From contig CAAERQ010000002.1 of assembly GCA_900758475.1 (NCBI GenBank), forward strand, positions 37,930 through 101,929: a DNA stretch of 64,000 nt. Reading direction: 5' to 3'. The DNA is from an uncultured Collinsella sp. (GTDB lineage Bacteria; Actinomycetota; Coriobacteriia; Coriobacteriales; Coriobacteriaceae). The notes beneath the pieces are model-generated. The model was given only the letters and a program-made list of their open reading frames with translations. It ran no database searches and had not been told where the DNA came from. Each line of letters opens with the position of its first letter. The stretch's first letter is position 1. This document shows positions 7,342 through 16,211 of the stretch, in pieces. A program made the translations under genes and the position numbers.

Positions 7342-8727
7342 TTAGAGCTCCACGCTTTCGGCGCCGTTGATGGTTAGGTTTCGCTCGTAGAAGGCGGTGA
7401 GGGCACGGATGGCGTACATCACGTCGCGTACGCCGCCGGTCTCGTAGCTTGAGTGCATGGCCAGCTGCGGCAGGCCCACGTCCACGGCGTGCATGCTCGC
7501 CTGCATGTTCGACAGGTTACCGAGCGTGGAGCCACCCGCCATATCGCTCTTGTTGGCGAAGGCCTGCGTGGGCACGTCGGCGTCATCGCAGATGGCCTGG
7601 AACACCGCGCGGCTAAAGGCATCGGTGCAGTAGTGCTGGTTGGCGGCTTCCTTGATAACGATGCCGCCGTTGAGTACAACCTGATTGCGGGCATCGCACT
7701 TCTCGGCGTGGTTGGGGTGCACGGCATGTGCATTGTCGCAGCTTACAAGCATCGAGGCGGCAAGGGCGCGATGGTACGACTCGTCGTCAAAGCCCAGCGA
7801 TCCGTTGATGCGGCGCAGCGCGTCGGCCAAGAAGGTCGACATGGCGCCCTGCTTGGTCTCGGAGCCAACCTCCTCATTATCAAAGCAGCAGAAGACCGAG
7901 ACGTCGCGCGCGTTCTCGGCACCCAAAAATGCCTGCAGCGAGCTGTAGGCGCAGGCCAGGTCGTCGAGCTTGGGCGTCGAGATAAACTCGTCGGCCCAGC
8001 CCCAAATGCGCGCATCCTGACGATTGACCAGGAACAGGTCGCGACCCAAGATTTGCTCGGGCTCAACATCCAGCTCTTCGGCGATCAGGGCATCAAAGTC
8101 ACCCTGCTTGAGTTCGCCGGCGCTGATGAGCGGGCACAGGTCGACGGCTCGGTTGGGAGCAAAGCCCTCGTTAACGCCACGGTTCATGTGGATGGCAAGG
8201 CTCGGGATAATAGCGACCTCGCGCTCGGTGGCAAGCAGACGGCTCTCAATACGGTCGCCCTCGCGCACCAGCACGCGGCCCGCGAGCGCCAGCGGGCGAT
8301 CGAACCAGGTGTAGTCAATCATGCCGCCGTAGGCCTCGGTGTTCAGGCGCAGCGTCTCGCCCGCACCGTCAAGCTCGGGCACAGCCTTGACCTTAAACGT
8401 CGGCGAATCGCTGTGCGACGCCGTCAGTTGAAAATGATAGTCACCGGCAACGCCGTCCTCGCCCCACGTAGCAGCCAGGTCCTCGCCCACCTTAAAGGCA
8501 ACAACGCTCGAGGTGTTGCGCTGCGTGTAATAACGCCCGCCCGGCTCGATATCCCACGCCGCGTTCTCGGGCAGGTAGGTAAAGCCCGCCTCGTCGAGCT
8601 CGGCCATAATGGTCGCCGCCATATGGAACATGCTGGGGCATGCCTCGATAAAGTCGATAAGGTCGTTGGCGGCCTCGATATCGTCAGCCGTCACGTGCAC
8701 GCGCTCGGGCGTTTCCTGATCCGTCAT
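7342..8727 (-). CDS. M18 family metalloaminopeptidase
   Basis: 461 residues from the ATG at 8727, which has an AAGGGGAGAGC ribosome site; the longer frame to 8838 lacks one. The dinuclear zinc ligands of M18 are visible: His in TASHSDSPTF, Asp in LDDLACAYSS, the Glu pair in FDNEEVGSET, Asp in SCDNAHAVHPN and His in LAMHSSYETGG. These peptidases remove N-terminal residues, often acidic ones, from peptides in the cytosol. Length and motif order match the family. It is monocistronic. Confidence 0.95.
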   Translation of the reverse strand: MTDQETPERVHVTADDIEAANDLIDFIEACPSMFHMAATIMAELDEAGFTYLPENAAWDIEPGGRYYTQRNTSSVVAFKVGEDLAATWGEDGVAGDYHFQLTASHSDSPTFKVKAVPELDGAGETLRLNTEAYGGMIDYTWFDRPLALAGRVLVREGDRIESRLLATEREVAIIPSLAIHMNRGVNEGFAPNRAVDLCPLISAGELKQGDFDALIAEELDVEPEQILGRDLFLVNRQDARIWGWADEFISTPKLDDLACAYSSLQAFLGAENARDVSVFCCFDNEEVGSETKQGAMSTFLADALRRINGSLGFDDESYHRALAASMLVSCDNAHAVHPNHAEKCDARNQVVLNGGIVIKEAANQHYCTDAFSRAVFQAICDDADVPTQAFANKSDMAGGSTLGNLSNMQASMHAVDVGLPQLAMHSSYETGGVRDVMYAIRALTAFYERNLTINGAESVEL

Positions 8728-8888
8728 GCTCTCCCCTTTCGCTGGGTTGATGGTCCCCTCCAGCATACCCCGCCACGCCAGCACCGCACTCTTCATTCCG
8801 TGCTTAATTCCGCACCACTCACCAAGTTGAGCCATCATGCCCGCGCTCCTTTTGCGACAATTGCGCTAACAGGACGAGAGGAGCCGTC

Positions 8889-9974
8889 ATGAAGCCACGT
8901 AACATTGCCATCGCCTGCGGTGTCGCGGGAGTCACCGTCGGCCTTGCCGCTGCCGCTGGCATCGTTTACCGCAAGCAAATCAAGTCCGCCGCGTCGCTCA
9001 AACGCTTGACTGGCTACGCAGACGGCTATGACCTGTACGCAATCGACATCGCCTACGACTACGACCTTGACCGCATCATCGCAGCTGGCGTGCGCGACGA
9101 CCAGGCCTACATCGATGCTGTGGTGGCGCAGGTGTTGCCCGGCGTGCCGGCACATGTCCAGGCGCCCCAGTTTGCCTGCAGCGCTTTTGTCGCCGTAGAT
9201 GCCGAAGGCCGCGTGCGCACCGGTCGCAATTACGACTTTAAGGACGACACCTCGGCGCTGCTGGTGCGCAATCACCCGCGCGACGGCTATGCCTCCATCG
9301 GCTTTGCGGCCCTCAACAACCTGGGCACCAACGCTCCGCTTGACTCCGTCGCCGGACGCGCCGCTGCACTCATGGGCCCGTTTGCCCAGCTCGACGGTGT
9401 TAACGAACGCGGCGTGTCCATTGCCGTACTCACCCTGGATTCCAAACCCTGTGACCAGGACACGCAGCGCCCCGTCATCAATACCTCGCTCGCCATCCGC
9501 CTGGTGCTCGACCGTGCCGCCACCACGCAAGAAGCTGTCGACCTGCTTTCCGCCTACGACATGCACGCCATGGCAGGACGCGATTACCACTTCTTTATCA
9601 ACGACGCCGCCGGTGACGCGCGGGTGGTGGAGTGGGATCCGCGCGACCCCGACCGTGCATGCAAAGTGACTCCTGTACGCCAGGTTACGAACTTCTATGC
9701 CTGCTATGGTGACGAAGTGCTGCCCAACCAAAAGAATGGCGAGCTGGGCCATGGTAAAGAGCGCGCCGTCGCAATCGCCGATGTCCTTGACGCCCATGTC
9801 GGCGCCCAGGACGAGGCAGTCGCTTGGAAGGCCCTACGCGCTGCGGCGCAAGAACCCAATCCGGAAGACATCACCAGCAATACGCAGTGGTCGGTCGTCT
9901 TTGACAATACCGAACCCGCTGCCGCTATTACGCTGCGCCGCCACTGGGGCGACGTCGACGCCTTCGCACTGTAA
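8889..9974 (+). CDS. membrane-anchored linear amide C-N hydrolase (Ntn hydrolase)
   Basis: 361 residues. A hydrophobic N-terminal helix (about 5-27) predicts export or a membrane anchor. Around Cys97 (QFACSAFVAV) the choloylglycine-hydrolase-like Ntn fold begins, followed by TGRNYDFKDD, FAALNNLG, a central LDGVNERGVSIAVL and NTSLAIRLVLD. In this family the precursor is cut before the Cys, which becomes the N-terminal nucleophile. Relatives cleave bile salts, N-acyl homoserine lactones or penicillin-type amides; the substrate here is unknown. The segment before Cys97 is long for a simple propeptide. Confidence 0.82.
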   Translation: MKPRNIAIACGVAGVTVGLAAAAGIVYRKQIKSAASLKRLTGYADGYDLYAIDIAYDYDLDRIIAAGVRDDQAYIDAVVAQVLPGVPAHVQAPQFACSAFVAVDAEGRVRTGRNYDFKDDTSALLVRNHPRDGYASIGFAALNNLGTNAPLDSVAGRAAALMGPFAQLDGVNERGVSIAVLTLDSKPCDQDTQRPVINTSLAIRLVLDRAATTQEAVDLLSAYDMHAMAGRDYHFFINDAAGDARVVEWDPRDPDRACKVTPVRQVTNFYACYGDEVLPNQKNGELGHGKERAVAIADVLDAHVGAQDEAVAWKALRAAAQEPNPEDITSNTQWSVVFDNTEPAAAITLRRHWGDVDAFAL

Positions 9975-10042
9975 GGAGCTGGCACCGTCGTCCTTACGCT
10001 CGCCTGACGTTGCTTACATTTCCATACGCTTGAGCTAACACG

Positions 10043-10075
10043 TTTTACCCCCGCATCAACAGTGTGCGGGGGTAA
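10043..10075. promoter_or_regulatory. ACCCCCGCA/TGCGGGGGT hairpin upstream of pfk
   Basis: A 12-bp dyad (TTTACCCCCGCA with TGCGGGGGTAAA) has an 8-nt loop and lies 40 bp before the phosphofructokinase start. It lacks a following T-run, so it is either a weak bidirectional terminator or an operator or leader hairpin. Confidence 0.45.
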
Positions 10076-10114
10076 ACTTATGCGCATGTTATAACTTGCC
10101 CGGAAGGATTCACC

Positions 10115-11194
10115 ATGCTTAGGATCGGTCTTCTTACTAGTGGCGGCGACTGCCAGGCGCTCAACGCCACCATGCGCGGCATTGTCAAAACGCTTATGAC
10201 CAATAGCGAAGAGCCTATCGAGATTTATGGCTTTGAGGACGGATATCAGGGCCTTATCTACAGCAGGTTCCGTGTCATGACGCCCGCCGATTTTAGCGGT
10301 ATCCTCACCCGCGGCGGCACTATTCTGGGCACGAGCCGCACGCCGTTCAAGCGCCTGAACATTCCCGAGGCCGACGGCGTCGAGAAGGTACCCGCGATGG
10401 TCCACACCTATCACAAGTTGCAGCTCGACTGCCTGTTTATGCTGGGCGGCAACGGCTCCACCAAGACCGCCAACCGCCTGCGCGAAGAGGGCCTCAACGT
10501 TATCGCCCTGCCCAAGACCATCGATAACGACACCTGGGGCACCGAGATGACGTTTGGCTTTACGAGCGCCATCGACGTCGCCACCAAGTGCATCGACGAC
10601 ATCCACACCACCGCTTCAAGCCATGGGCGCGTATTCGTTATCGAGATCATGGGCCACAAGGTTGGCTGGATCCCGCTGTACGCCGGCGTCGCGGGCGGTG
10701 CGGATGTCATCTTGATTCCCGAGATCCCCTACGACATGGACCAGGTCATCAAGACCATCGAGCATCGCATGGAGACCGGCAGCCGCTTTACCATCGTGGC
10801 CGTCGCCGAGGGCGCTATCTCCAAGGAGGACGCGGCGCTGTCCAAGAAGGAGTACAAGAAGAAGCTCGCCGAGCGCACGAGCCCGTCGATCGTCTACGAC
10901 ATCGCCAAGGAGATCGAGGCCAAGACCGGTCGCGAGACCCGCGTCGCCATCCCCGGTCACACGCAGCGCGGTGGCCAGCCCGACGCTCAGGACCGCATCT
11001 TTGCGACCCAGTGTGGCGTCGAGGCGGCGCTGGGCTGCCTGCGCGGCGAGTTTGGCTACATGATCGCCCTGCGCGACGGCAAGATGTGCCACATGCCGCT
11101 CGAGGAGGTCGCCGGCAAGCTCAAGTATGTCGACCCCCAGAGCGATCTGGTGCGCGAGGCCAAGGCGCTGGGCATCAGCTTCGGCGACGAATAG
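10115..11194 (+). CDS. 6-phosphofructokinase
   Basis: 359 residues. It phosphorylates fructose 6-phosphate in glycolysis. TSGGDCQALNA (8-18) and RGGTILGTSR bind nucleotide. The usual GGDGS is GGNGS (111-115), and the catalytic loop reads PKTIDND (133-139) with Lys where allosteric ATP-PFKs have Gly. Lys there is typical of PPi-dependent and some non-allosteric ATP enzymes; the Gly before Ser points to ATP. Similar GGNG(S/T) proteins occur in gut Firmicutes, as I recall. Donor preference is therefore open. The start has an upstream GGAAGGA. Confidence 0.93.
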   Translation: MLRIGLLTSGGDCQALNATMRGIVKTLMTNSEEPIEIYGFEDGYQGLIYSRFRVMTPADFSGILTRGGTILGTSRTPFKRLNIPEADGVEKVPAMVHTYHKLQLDCLFMLGGNGSTKTANRLREEGLNVIALPKTIDNDTWGTEMTFGFTSAIDVATKCIDDIHTTASSHGRVFVIEIMGHKVGWIPLYAGVAGGADVILIPEIPYDMDQVIKTIEHRMETGSRFTIVAVAEGAISKEDAALSKKEYKKKLAERTSPSIVYDIAKEIEAKTGRETRVAIPGHTQRGGQPDAQDRIFATQCGVEAALGCLRGEFGYMIALRDGKMCHMPLEEVAGKLKYVDPQSDLVREAKALGISFGDE

Positions 11195-11217
11195 CCTCGG
11201 CCGAAATCCATCCCATC

Positions 11218-11314
11218 GGGCCCTCCGACCCCGCCCGACGTATTTCGATTTGGCTCCTCCCTTGACTCCGTCAAAGGTCGCCAATCGAAATCGTCGGGCG
11301 GGGTCGGAGGGCCC
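11218..11314. repeat. long palindrome after pfk
   Basis: Arms of 35-37 bp (11218-11254 and 11280-11314; outer part GGGCCCTCCGACCCCGCCCG) differ only by two single-base bulges and enclose a TTGAC/GTCAA mini-hairpin. It begins 23 bp after the pfk stop. The architecture resembles family E, but the TTCCGCAG/CGAGGACG core was not found, so it is kept apart. Confidence 0.85.
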
Positions 11315-11374
11315 TGCGTTTACATGCTCGCCGCGGCTATTCGTCTTCTTGCTGCGGGTGCCTAGCCTGAAATT

Positions 11375-11442
11375 AAGTTGCGGGAAATAGTTCCAGCTTA
11401 GCCCTCAAATGGCTGAATCTAGAAACTATTCCACCGCAACTT
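11375..11442. repeat. family B palindrome, copy 2
   Basis: AAGTTGCGGGAAATAGTTCC at the left and the near-complement ending CCACCGCAACTT at the right. The arms are less perfect than in copy 1. Apart from this element and the long palindrome at 11218, the gap 11195-11626 holds no gene I can support. Confidence 0.85.
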
Positions 11443-11626
11443 GCTGAGTGGGGGCTCTTGGCTGCTACTTGCACTGACATTTGTCCTGAAATGGCTGGTC
11501 GTTAGGGGTTGCTACCGGTAGTTGCGGTAGGGTTGGGGCAGATTCTAACTAGAGATGGTGGTCGCTACCGGTTGTTCTCAGCATACTCGGCTCATTCGAT
11601 TCGACCATCAAACGAAAGGAACCACC

Positions 11627-12541
11627 ATGGATCTTGCGATGGCGCAGCGCCTCGTCGATCGCCGCAAGGCTGCCAGTCTTTCTCAGGAGGCGCTTGCCGC
11701 CCAGCTGGGTGTGAGTCGTCAGGCTGTCAGTAAATGGGAACGCAGCGAGTCCTCACCCGATACCGATAACCTCATTGCGCTCGCCGCGCTATATGGCGTG
11801 TCGCTGGATGAGTTGTTGTATGGGGAAGCGGCTAGTGATGCCGATAGCTCAGAGGACGGCAGCACCGAAACGGTGGATGAGGCTAAAGAGGCCGAAGATT
11901 CTGCCGAGCACGCCGATTGCGGCGACAAACCACTTGTCGATATTTCCCTCGCGCGCGGCATCCACGTCATTGATCCCAATAAAGGCGAGGAAGTCCGTGT
12001 TGGCTGGAACGGCATCCATGTGACCAACGAGCGCAAGGGCGAAGAGGTGCATGTGGGGCCGGGCGGCGTGCATGTCGATACGCTTGAGGACGATGGACAT
12101 AGCGTGCATACCAATGACGACGGCACCGTCACCATCGACGGCGAGACGTTTTCCAGCTGGAAGGAAGCACACGACAAGCTCGACCATCATGGCAAGCATT
12201 TCCACACCAAGGTCGGACGTACATGGAACAAATTCCCCTTCCCCGCGCTCGTCACCCTCGCCTACCTGGTGCTCGGCATTGCCTACGGCACATGGGCTAC
12301 GGGACTCTTCCTCGTCTTTTTGATTCCCGTCTATTACGCGCTTGGCGACTTTATCGACCAACGCCACTTATCTAAGCTGATCGATGTCGTCTATTCGGTC
12401 AGTGCCGAGGCATGGTTCCTCTACATGTGGCTCTGTCTGGGGCAACCCCATCCCGCCTGGGTAATTCTCATCACCATCCCGGTCGTAAAAGCACTCATGC
12501 GTTGGTGCCGTAAACGATGGAAGCATCGCGAACGAGCCTAA
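11627..12541 (+). CDS. XRE-type regulator with repeat region and C-terminal membrane helices
   Basis: 304 residues from the ATG at 11627 (GAAAGGAACCACC upstream). An HTH_3 domain (about 8-62; LSQEALAAQLGVSRQAVSKW) is followed by an acidic linker. Next come three copies of a short beta-like motif (HVIDPNKGEEVRVG, HVTNERKGEEVHVG, then GGVHVDTLEDDGH; about 105-165). The C terminus has hydrophobic segments (FPALVTLAYLVLGIAYGTWA and neighbours) predicting three or four membrane helices. A DNA-binding domain tethered to the membrane suggests direct sensing of an envelope signal. The target is unknown. Confidence 0.87.
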   Translation: MDLAMAQRLVDRRKAASLSQEALAAQLGVSRQAVSKWERSESSPDTDNLIALAALYGVSLDELLYGEAASDADSSEDGSTETVDEAKEAEDSAEHADCGDKPLVDISLARGIHVIDPNKGEEVRVGWNGIHVTNERKGEEVHVGPGGVHVDTLEDDGHSVHTNDDGTVTIDGETFSSWKEAHDKLDHHGKHFHTKVGRTWNKFPFPALVTLAYLVLGIAYGTWATGLFLVFLIPVYYALGDFIDQRHLSKLIDVVYSVSAEAWFLYMWLCLGQPHPAWVILITIPVVKALMRWCRKRWKHRERA

Positions 12542-12597
12542 ACCATCCCAGCCCGACGGCAGCACCCAACTAGTACCCCCCCCCGCCCCTCCCTCCT

Positions 12598-12666
12598 AAG
12601 TTGCGGTGATATAGTTCCGGTTTTAGCCTTGAGTAGTCGAATTTAGGAACTATTCCACCGCAACTT
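12598..12666. repeat. family B palindrome, copy 3
   Basis: AAGTTGCGGTGATATAGTTC pairs with GGAACTATTCCACCGCAACTT-like sequence at the other end. It lies 57 bp after the XRE gene stop. Confidence 0.88.
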
Positions 12667-12728
12667 ACGAATGATCGGAGCGGCTACAGCACAAGCGTCG
12701 GCGTTCGTTTGATGGTCCGCCACGAAAA

Positions 12729-12868
12729 GGGCCTATCTACTACGTTTAACTCGATGGGGCCAACCATGACCGCCTTTTTCGAAAATCGACAGGCCTTCTA
12801 CCTGCGGTTTTATTTTTCGTTTTCCCGGCATGGTTGAGGGTATCCAATTAAACGTAGTAGATAGGCCC
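12729..12868. repeat. 140-bp palindromic element
   Basis: Perfect 21-bp outer arms (GGGCCTATCTACTACGTTTA at 12729 on, and its complement 12848-12868) enclose about 98 bp. Within that, CCAACCATG and CATGGTTG form a second stem. With family B copy 3 it accounts for most of the gene-free gap 12542-12996. Confidence 0.85.
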
Positions 12869-12996
12869 GTTTTGTGGCATACGACCCATTCAAGCCCAAT
12901 CTCGAAGGCTAAAGAGAGCCTCTCATCCGCACCTGCGAGCGAAAACCAAATAAAATGAAAGGCAAATGGAAAGCCCGTTTGACGAGCGGAGAACAT

Positions 12997-13317
12997 ATGC
13001 GCGACGTAACCGAAAGCGACTGGAAGCTGTTTAAGAAAATGCTTCCTCAATGGCAAGAACGTTATATGGAAAAGCTCATCGGCCAGTACGTTGAGATGCT
13101 GAACGGCGACAGCGAAGCGTCCAGTAGATTTTGGGCACTAGAAGAGCGCCTCAATAGAGACAAGCTGTCCTCAGGCGTAATTGCAAACGACATTCGCCGC
13201 AGCACAATGCACCGCGAGATAGCCAATTTGCTTATCGACAGCGTGATCACCCTTGACGACCTCGACGGTTTTACCGAAGACATTAAGAGCTATGCGCAAC
13301 ACTGGATTGGCCAGTAA
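12997..13317 (+). CDS. small conserved hypothetical protein
   Basis: 106 residues from the ATG at 12997, which follows GCGGAGAACAT; an in-frame ATG at 12955 would add 14 residues without a ribosome site. It is charged and probably all helical (ESDWKLFKKMLPQWQERYMEKL, split here as DWKLFKKMLPQWQERYM). The C-terminal half has ITLDDLDGFTEDIK. It resembles short soluble proteins from Firmicutes that databases often mislabel as transporters; there is no membrane segment. The function is unknown. Confidence 0.7.
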   Translation: MRDVTESDWKLFKKMLPQWQERYMEKLIGQYVEMLNGDSEASSRFWALEERLNRDKLSSGVIANDIRRSTMHREIANLLIDSVITLDDLDGFTEDIKSYAQHWIGQ

Positions 13318-13383
13318 GAGCACTGAACGACAGACATCCCCAGCAAAACGGGGCAAACGCTGGGCCACCTAATGGTTGTCCGG

Positions 13384-13436
13384 CGTTTGCCCAGATAAAA
13401 CCTGCCAAAATATACCTGTCCCTTTTTGGCAGGTTA
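13384..13436. repeat. GGGACAG-family hairpin, type A copy 3
   Basis: Near-consensus copy (GTTTGCCCAGATAAAACCTG, TATACCTGTCCC loop, TTTTTGGCAGGT). It overlaps the stop codon of the permease gene at 13434. Confidence 0.87.
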
Positions 13437-16211
13437 CTCGGCGCTCTTGAGGGCGCCGACCATGTCGATCTTGTTGAGCGTTCGATTGGTGGCAAGGTTG
13501 ACGATAAACGTAAAGGCAAAGGCCAGCAACACGGATAGCACGTAGCTCAGCGGCTCGACCTCAACATCAAAATACAGCGACGGCATCTGCAGAATGTACG
13601 TAAAGCTCTCGGCCAGCAGGCTACCCAGCGGCACGCCCAGCGCGGCGCCAATTGCCGTGAGGATCAACGTCTCCTTGTTGACGTAGTGGTGCACCTCGCC
13701 GCGACGGAAGCCCAGCACCTTAATAGTCGCCAGCTCGCGCTCGCGCTCGGAGATATTCGTGTTGGACAGCGTAAACACCACCACAAACGATAGGCACGCT
13801 GCCATAAAGGTCACGAGCACCACGACAGAATTGATAATCGTAAAGTTCGCCTCGTAGTTCTGCCAATGTTCGGCCGTGCTCGAGATGGTGAGCCAACCGT
13901 CGCTCTTAATTTTCTTGCTAAACGCAATCTGGTCGGCCGACGAACCCTTAAACAGCACAAAGACGCCGTTGAGGCGTGCGCTTCGACCGAACGCACGCTC
14001 ATAGGTACTCTGCGTCATGTAAAGCGTGTTGCCCAGATAGTTGAGCGAGATGTCGCTGACTTTGACCTTGGCAACATTGAGCGACGAATCCTGGACGTGA
14101 GCCGTATCGCCCGGCTGAATCCCCAGCACCAGTTGCGAGCTCTTGCTCAAGTACACGTCCCCGTCACGCAAGGCGAGCGGTTCTTTGGACTCATCCTCCA
14201 GGCGCACGTAGTCACCCAAGTCACCCGTGCGGTCGTCGGGAATCACAATGAGCTGTACGGTCTCGCTCTTGCCGCCAAACGTAAAAGTGACGTTGTCGGT
14301 CATGATTGGCAGCGTCGAAGTCACGGTCACGTCGGAATCCTTGGCCGCGCTGCGCTCATCCAACGCCGCGCACGTCTGCGAAAAATCGTCGGGATTGGCG
14401 ACCGCCAGCAGGTCGTAGCGCGTGACATGGCCGTACTGCTTGGGCGACAGCGCGACCGACGTATCACGAATGCCCATGCCGCAAATCACAAGCGCCGTGC
14501 AGCCCGCGATGCCAAAGATGGTCATAAAGGCACGTTTTTTGTACCGGAACAGGTTACGCGCCGCTACCTTGTTTAAGAAGCCCATGCGGCGCCAGATAAA
14601 TCCGATACGCTCGAGCAGAATGCGTGAGCCGGCACGCGGCGCCTTGGGACGCATGAGCGAAGCCGGCGTCTCGGCCATCTCGTGGCGGCAGGCGATAATC
14701 GTGGCGCCCACCACGCCCACAGCAAACAGCGCCACAGAAACGATTGAGGACACGATGTCGTACGAAAGCAGCATCTGGGGCAGTGAGTACATGTCGTCGA
14801 ACACCGTAAACAGGAACAGCGGCAGGCCCACAAATCCGATGATGTTGCCGAGCACACCGCCGATCAGACACGCCCACAGTGCGTAGTCTACGTATTTGGA
14901 CAGGATACGCCCGCGTGAATAGCCGAGCGCCTTGTACAGGCCGATGAGCGTGCGCTCCTCCTCGACCATACGCGTGGCGGTGGTAAGGCTGATGAGCACG
15001 GCGACGATAAAGAAGATGAACGGGAACACCGTGGCGATGGCCTCGATTGAAGAACTGTCGCTCTCGACGCTCGAGTAGCTTGCGATGTTACCGCGGTCCT
15101 GGATGTACCAAGTGCATTCGCCAAGATCGGAAAGCTCGGCGCGGGCATCGGCAAACTGCTGGTCGGCGACGGCACGGCGCTGGTCCAGGTCGGCTTGCGC
15201 CTGTGCACGCTCGTCGCTGCCCTCGGCCATGCGGTTGATGTTATCCTGCTCGATCCCAAAGAGCATGACGGCCTGGCGCTCGGCCGCATCCAAGCTTGCC
15301 GGCGTGTCGACCGTCAGCTCCTGAGCGCGCGCCTTCTCACGCTCCTCGCGGATCTTCTCGATATTGCCCTTGACCTCATTGATCTTTGCCGTGTAGGCAT
15401 CCGAATAGGAGTTGAGGCTCTTGGCTCCCTCGACGATCACGTGGACTGCGGAATAGGAAGAAGATGTCGCGGCATCCTCGCTCACATAGAACTTATAGTC
15501 CGCAGCCGAAGCAGCGCGAAAGGCGTTGACTGTCGAGTCGGAGCTCACGTCGGTGGGATCGAGGACCTCGGCCGTAATGGTGTAATCGCCCGCGGCAAAC
15601 TGGTCCTTGGCACTTTGGTTCGACGAGCTCGCGTCATTGGCGGCAAAACTCACCGTATCGCCGAGCTTTTTGCCCGAAGCCTTCAGGAACTTCGAAGTCA
15701 CCGCGACCTCATCGGCGCTCTCGGGCAAATCGCCGCTCACCAGCACCGGTTGATCGATATTCTCCTTGGAGAGACTTTGCACGACCACGCGCTCGCGCGT
15801 TGTGCCCACGGCGGTATAGGCGGTCTCGGTGTAGATGCCCTCGGCCGTCTCGACGCCGTCGACCTCTTGGATAGCCGCAAGATCGTCGCGCGTAAGGCCA
15901 TAGGTCGACTGCACGTTAATGTCATAGACATTCTGCTGGTCAAAATAGGCGTCGACCGAATCGCACAAATCCTCGCAGCCCGCCTTAAGACCGCACATCA
16001 CGCTCACGCCGAGCGCGGTGATCACGACGATAGACAAGAAGCGTTTGAGGCTGCCGCGAATCGTGCGGTAGACACCGCGGCGAAACACCGTCGGCACCAT
16101 GTCGTTTGAGCTTTGGGCAGTGCGGTAGGTCGCGAACTCCCGGTCGCGGCCCGCGTGCTCCGTATCGTGGTTTTGGCTGTTTTGGCGATCTTGGTCCATG
16201 GGCGCTACCAC
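13434..16211 (-). CDS. FtsX-family ABC transporter permease
   Basis: 925 residues. One membrane helix near residue 50-75 (FLSIVVITALGVSVMCGLKA) is followed by a large extracytoplasmic domain. That domain contains a predicted coiled coil (about 285-365, rich in E, R, A and Q). Then comes a first FtsX helix bundle (about 395-520), a second extracytoplasmic domain, and a second FtsX bundle near the C terminus. This duplicated layout is that of large MacB/LolE-like or lipoprotein/peptide exporters in Gram-positives. The GTG at 16211 overlaps the ATPase stop; the ATG at 16199 is an alternative start. It forms a unit with the next gene. The cargo is unknown. Confidence 0.9.
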   Translation of the reverse strand: MVAPMDQDRQNSQNHDTEHAGRDREFATYRTAQSSNDMVPTVFRRGVYRTIRGSLKRFLSIVVITALGVSVMCGLKAGCEDLCDSVDAYFDQQNVYDINVQSTYGLTRDDLAAIQEVDGVETAEGIYTETAYTAVGTTRERVVVQSLSKENIDQPVLVSGDLPESADEVAVTSKFLKASGKKLGDTVSFAANDASSSNQSAKDQFAAGDYTITAEVLDPTDVSSDSTVNAFRAASAADYKFYVSEDAATSSSYSAVHVIVEGAKSLNSYSDAYTAKINEVKGNIEKIREEREKARAQELTVDTPASLDAAERQAVMLFGIEQDNINRMAEGSDERAQAQADLDQRRAVADQQFADARAELSDLGECTWYIQDRGNIASYSSVESDSSSIEAIATVFPFIFFIVAVLISLTTATRMVEEERTLIGLYKALGYSRGRILSKYVDYALWACLIGGVLGNIIGFVGLPLFLFTVFDDMYSLPQMLLSYDIVSSIVSVALFAVGVVGATIIACRHEMAETPASLMRPKAPRAGSRILLERIGFIWRRMGFLNKVAARNLFRYKKRAFMTIFGIAGCTALVICGMGIRDTSVALSPKQYGHVTRYDLLAVANPDDFSQTCAALDERSAAKDSDVTVTSTLPIMTDNVTFTFGGKSETVQLIVIPDDRTGDLGDYVRLEDESKEPLALRDGDVYLSKSSQLVLGIQPGDTAHVQDSSLNVAKVKVSDISLNYLGNTLYMTQSTYERAFGRSARLNGVFVLFKGSSADQIAFSKKIKSDGWLTISSTAEHWQNYEANFTIINSVVVLVTFMAACLSFVVVFTLSNTNISERERELATIKVLGFRRGEVHHYVNKETLILTAIGAALGVPLGSLLAESFTYILQMPSLYFDVEVEPLSYVLSVLLAFAFTFIVNLATNRTLNKIDMVGALKSAE

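Noticed and set aside
15195..16109. Long plus-strand frame of 304 codons opposite the FtsX permease
   Set aside because: It is the complement of a well-supported coding sequence with known motifs; the composition is that of an antisense shadow in GC-rich DNA.
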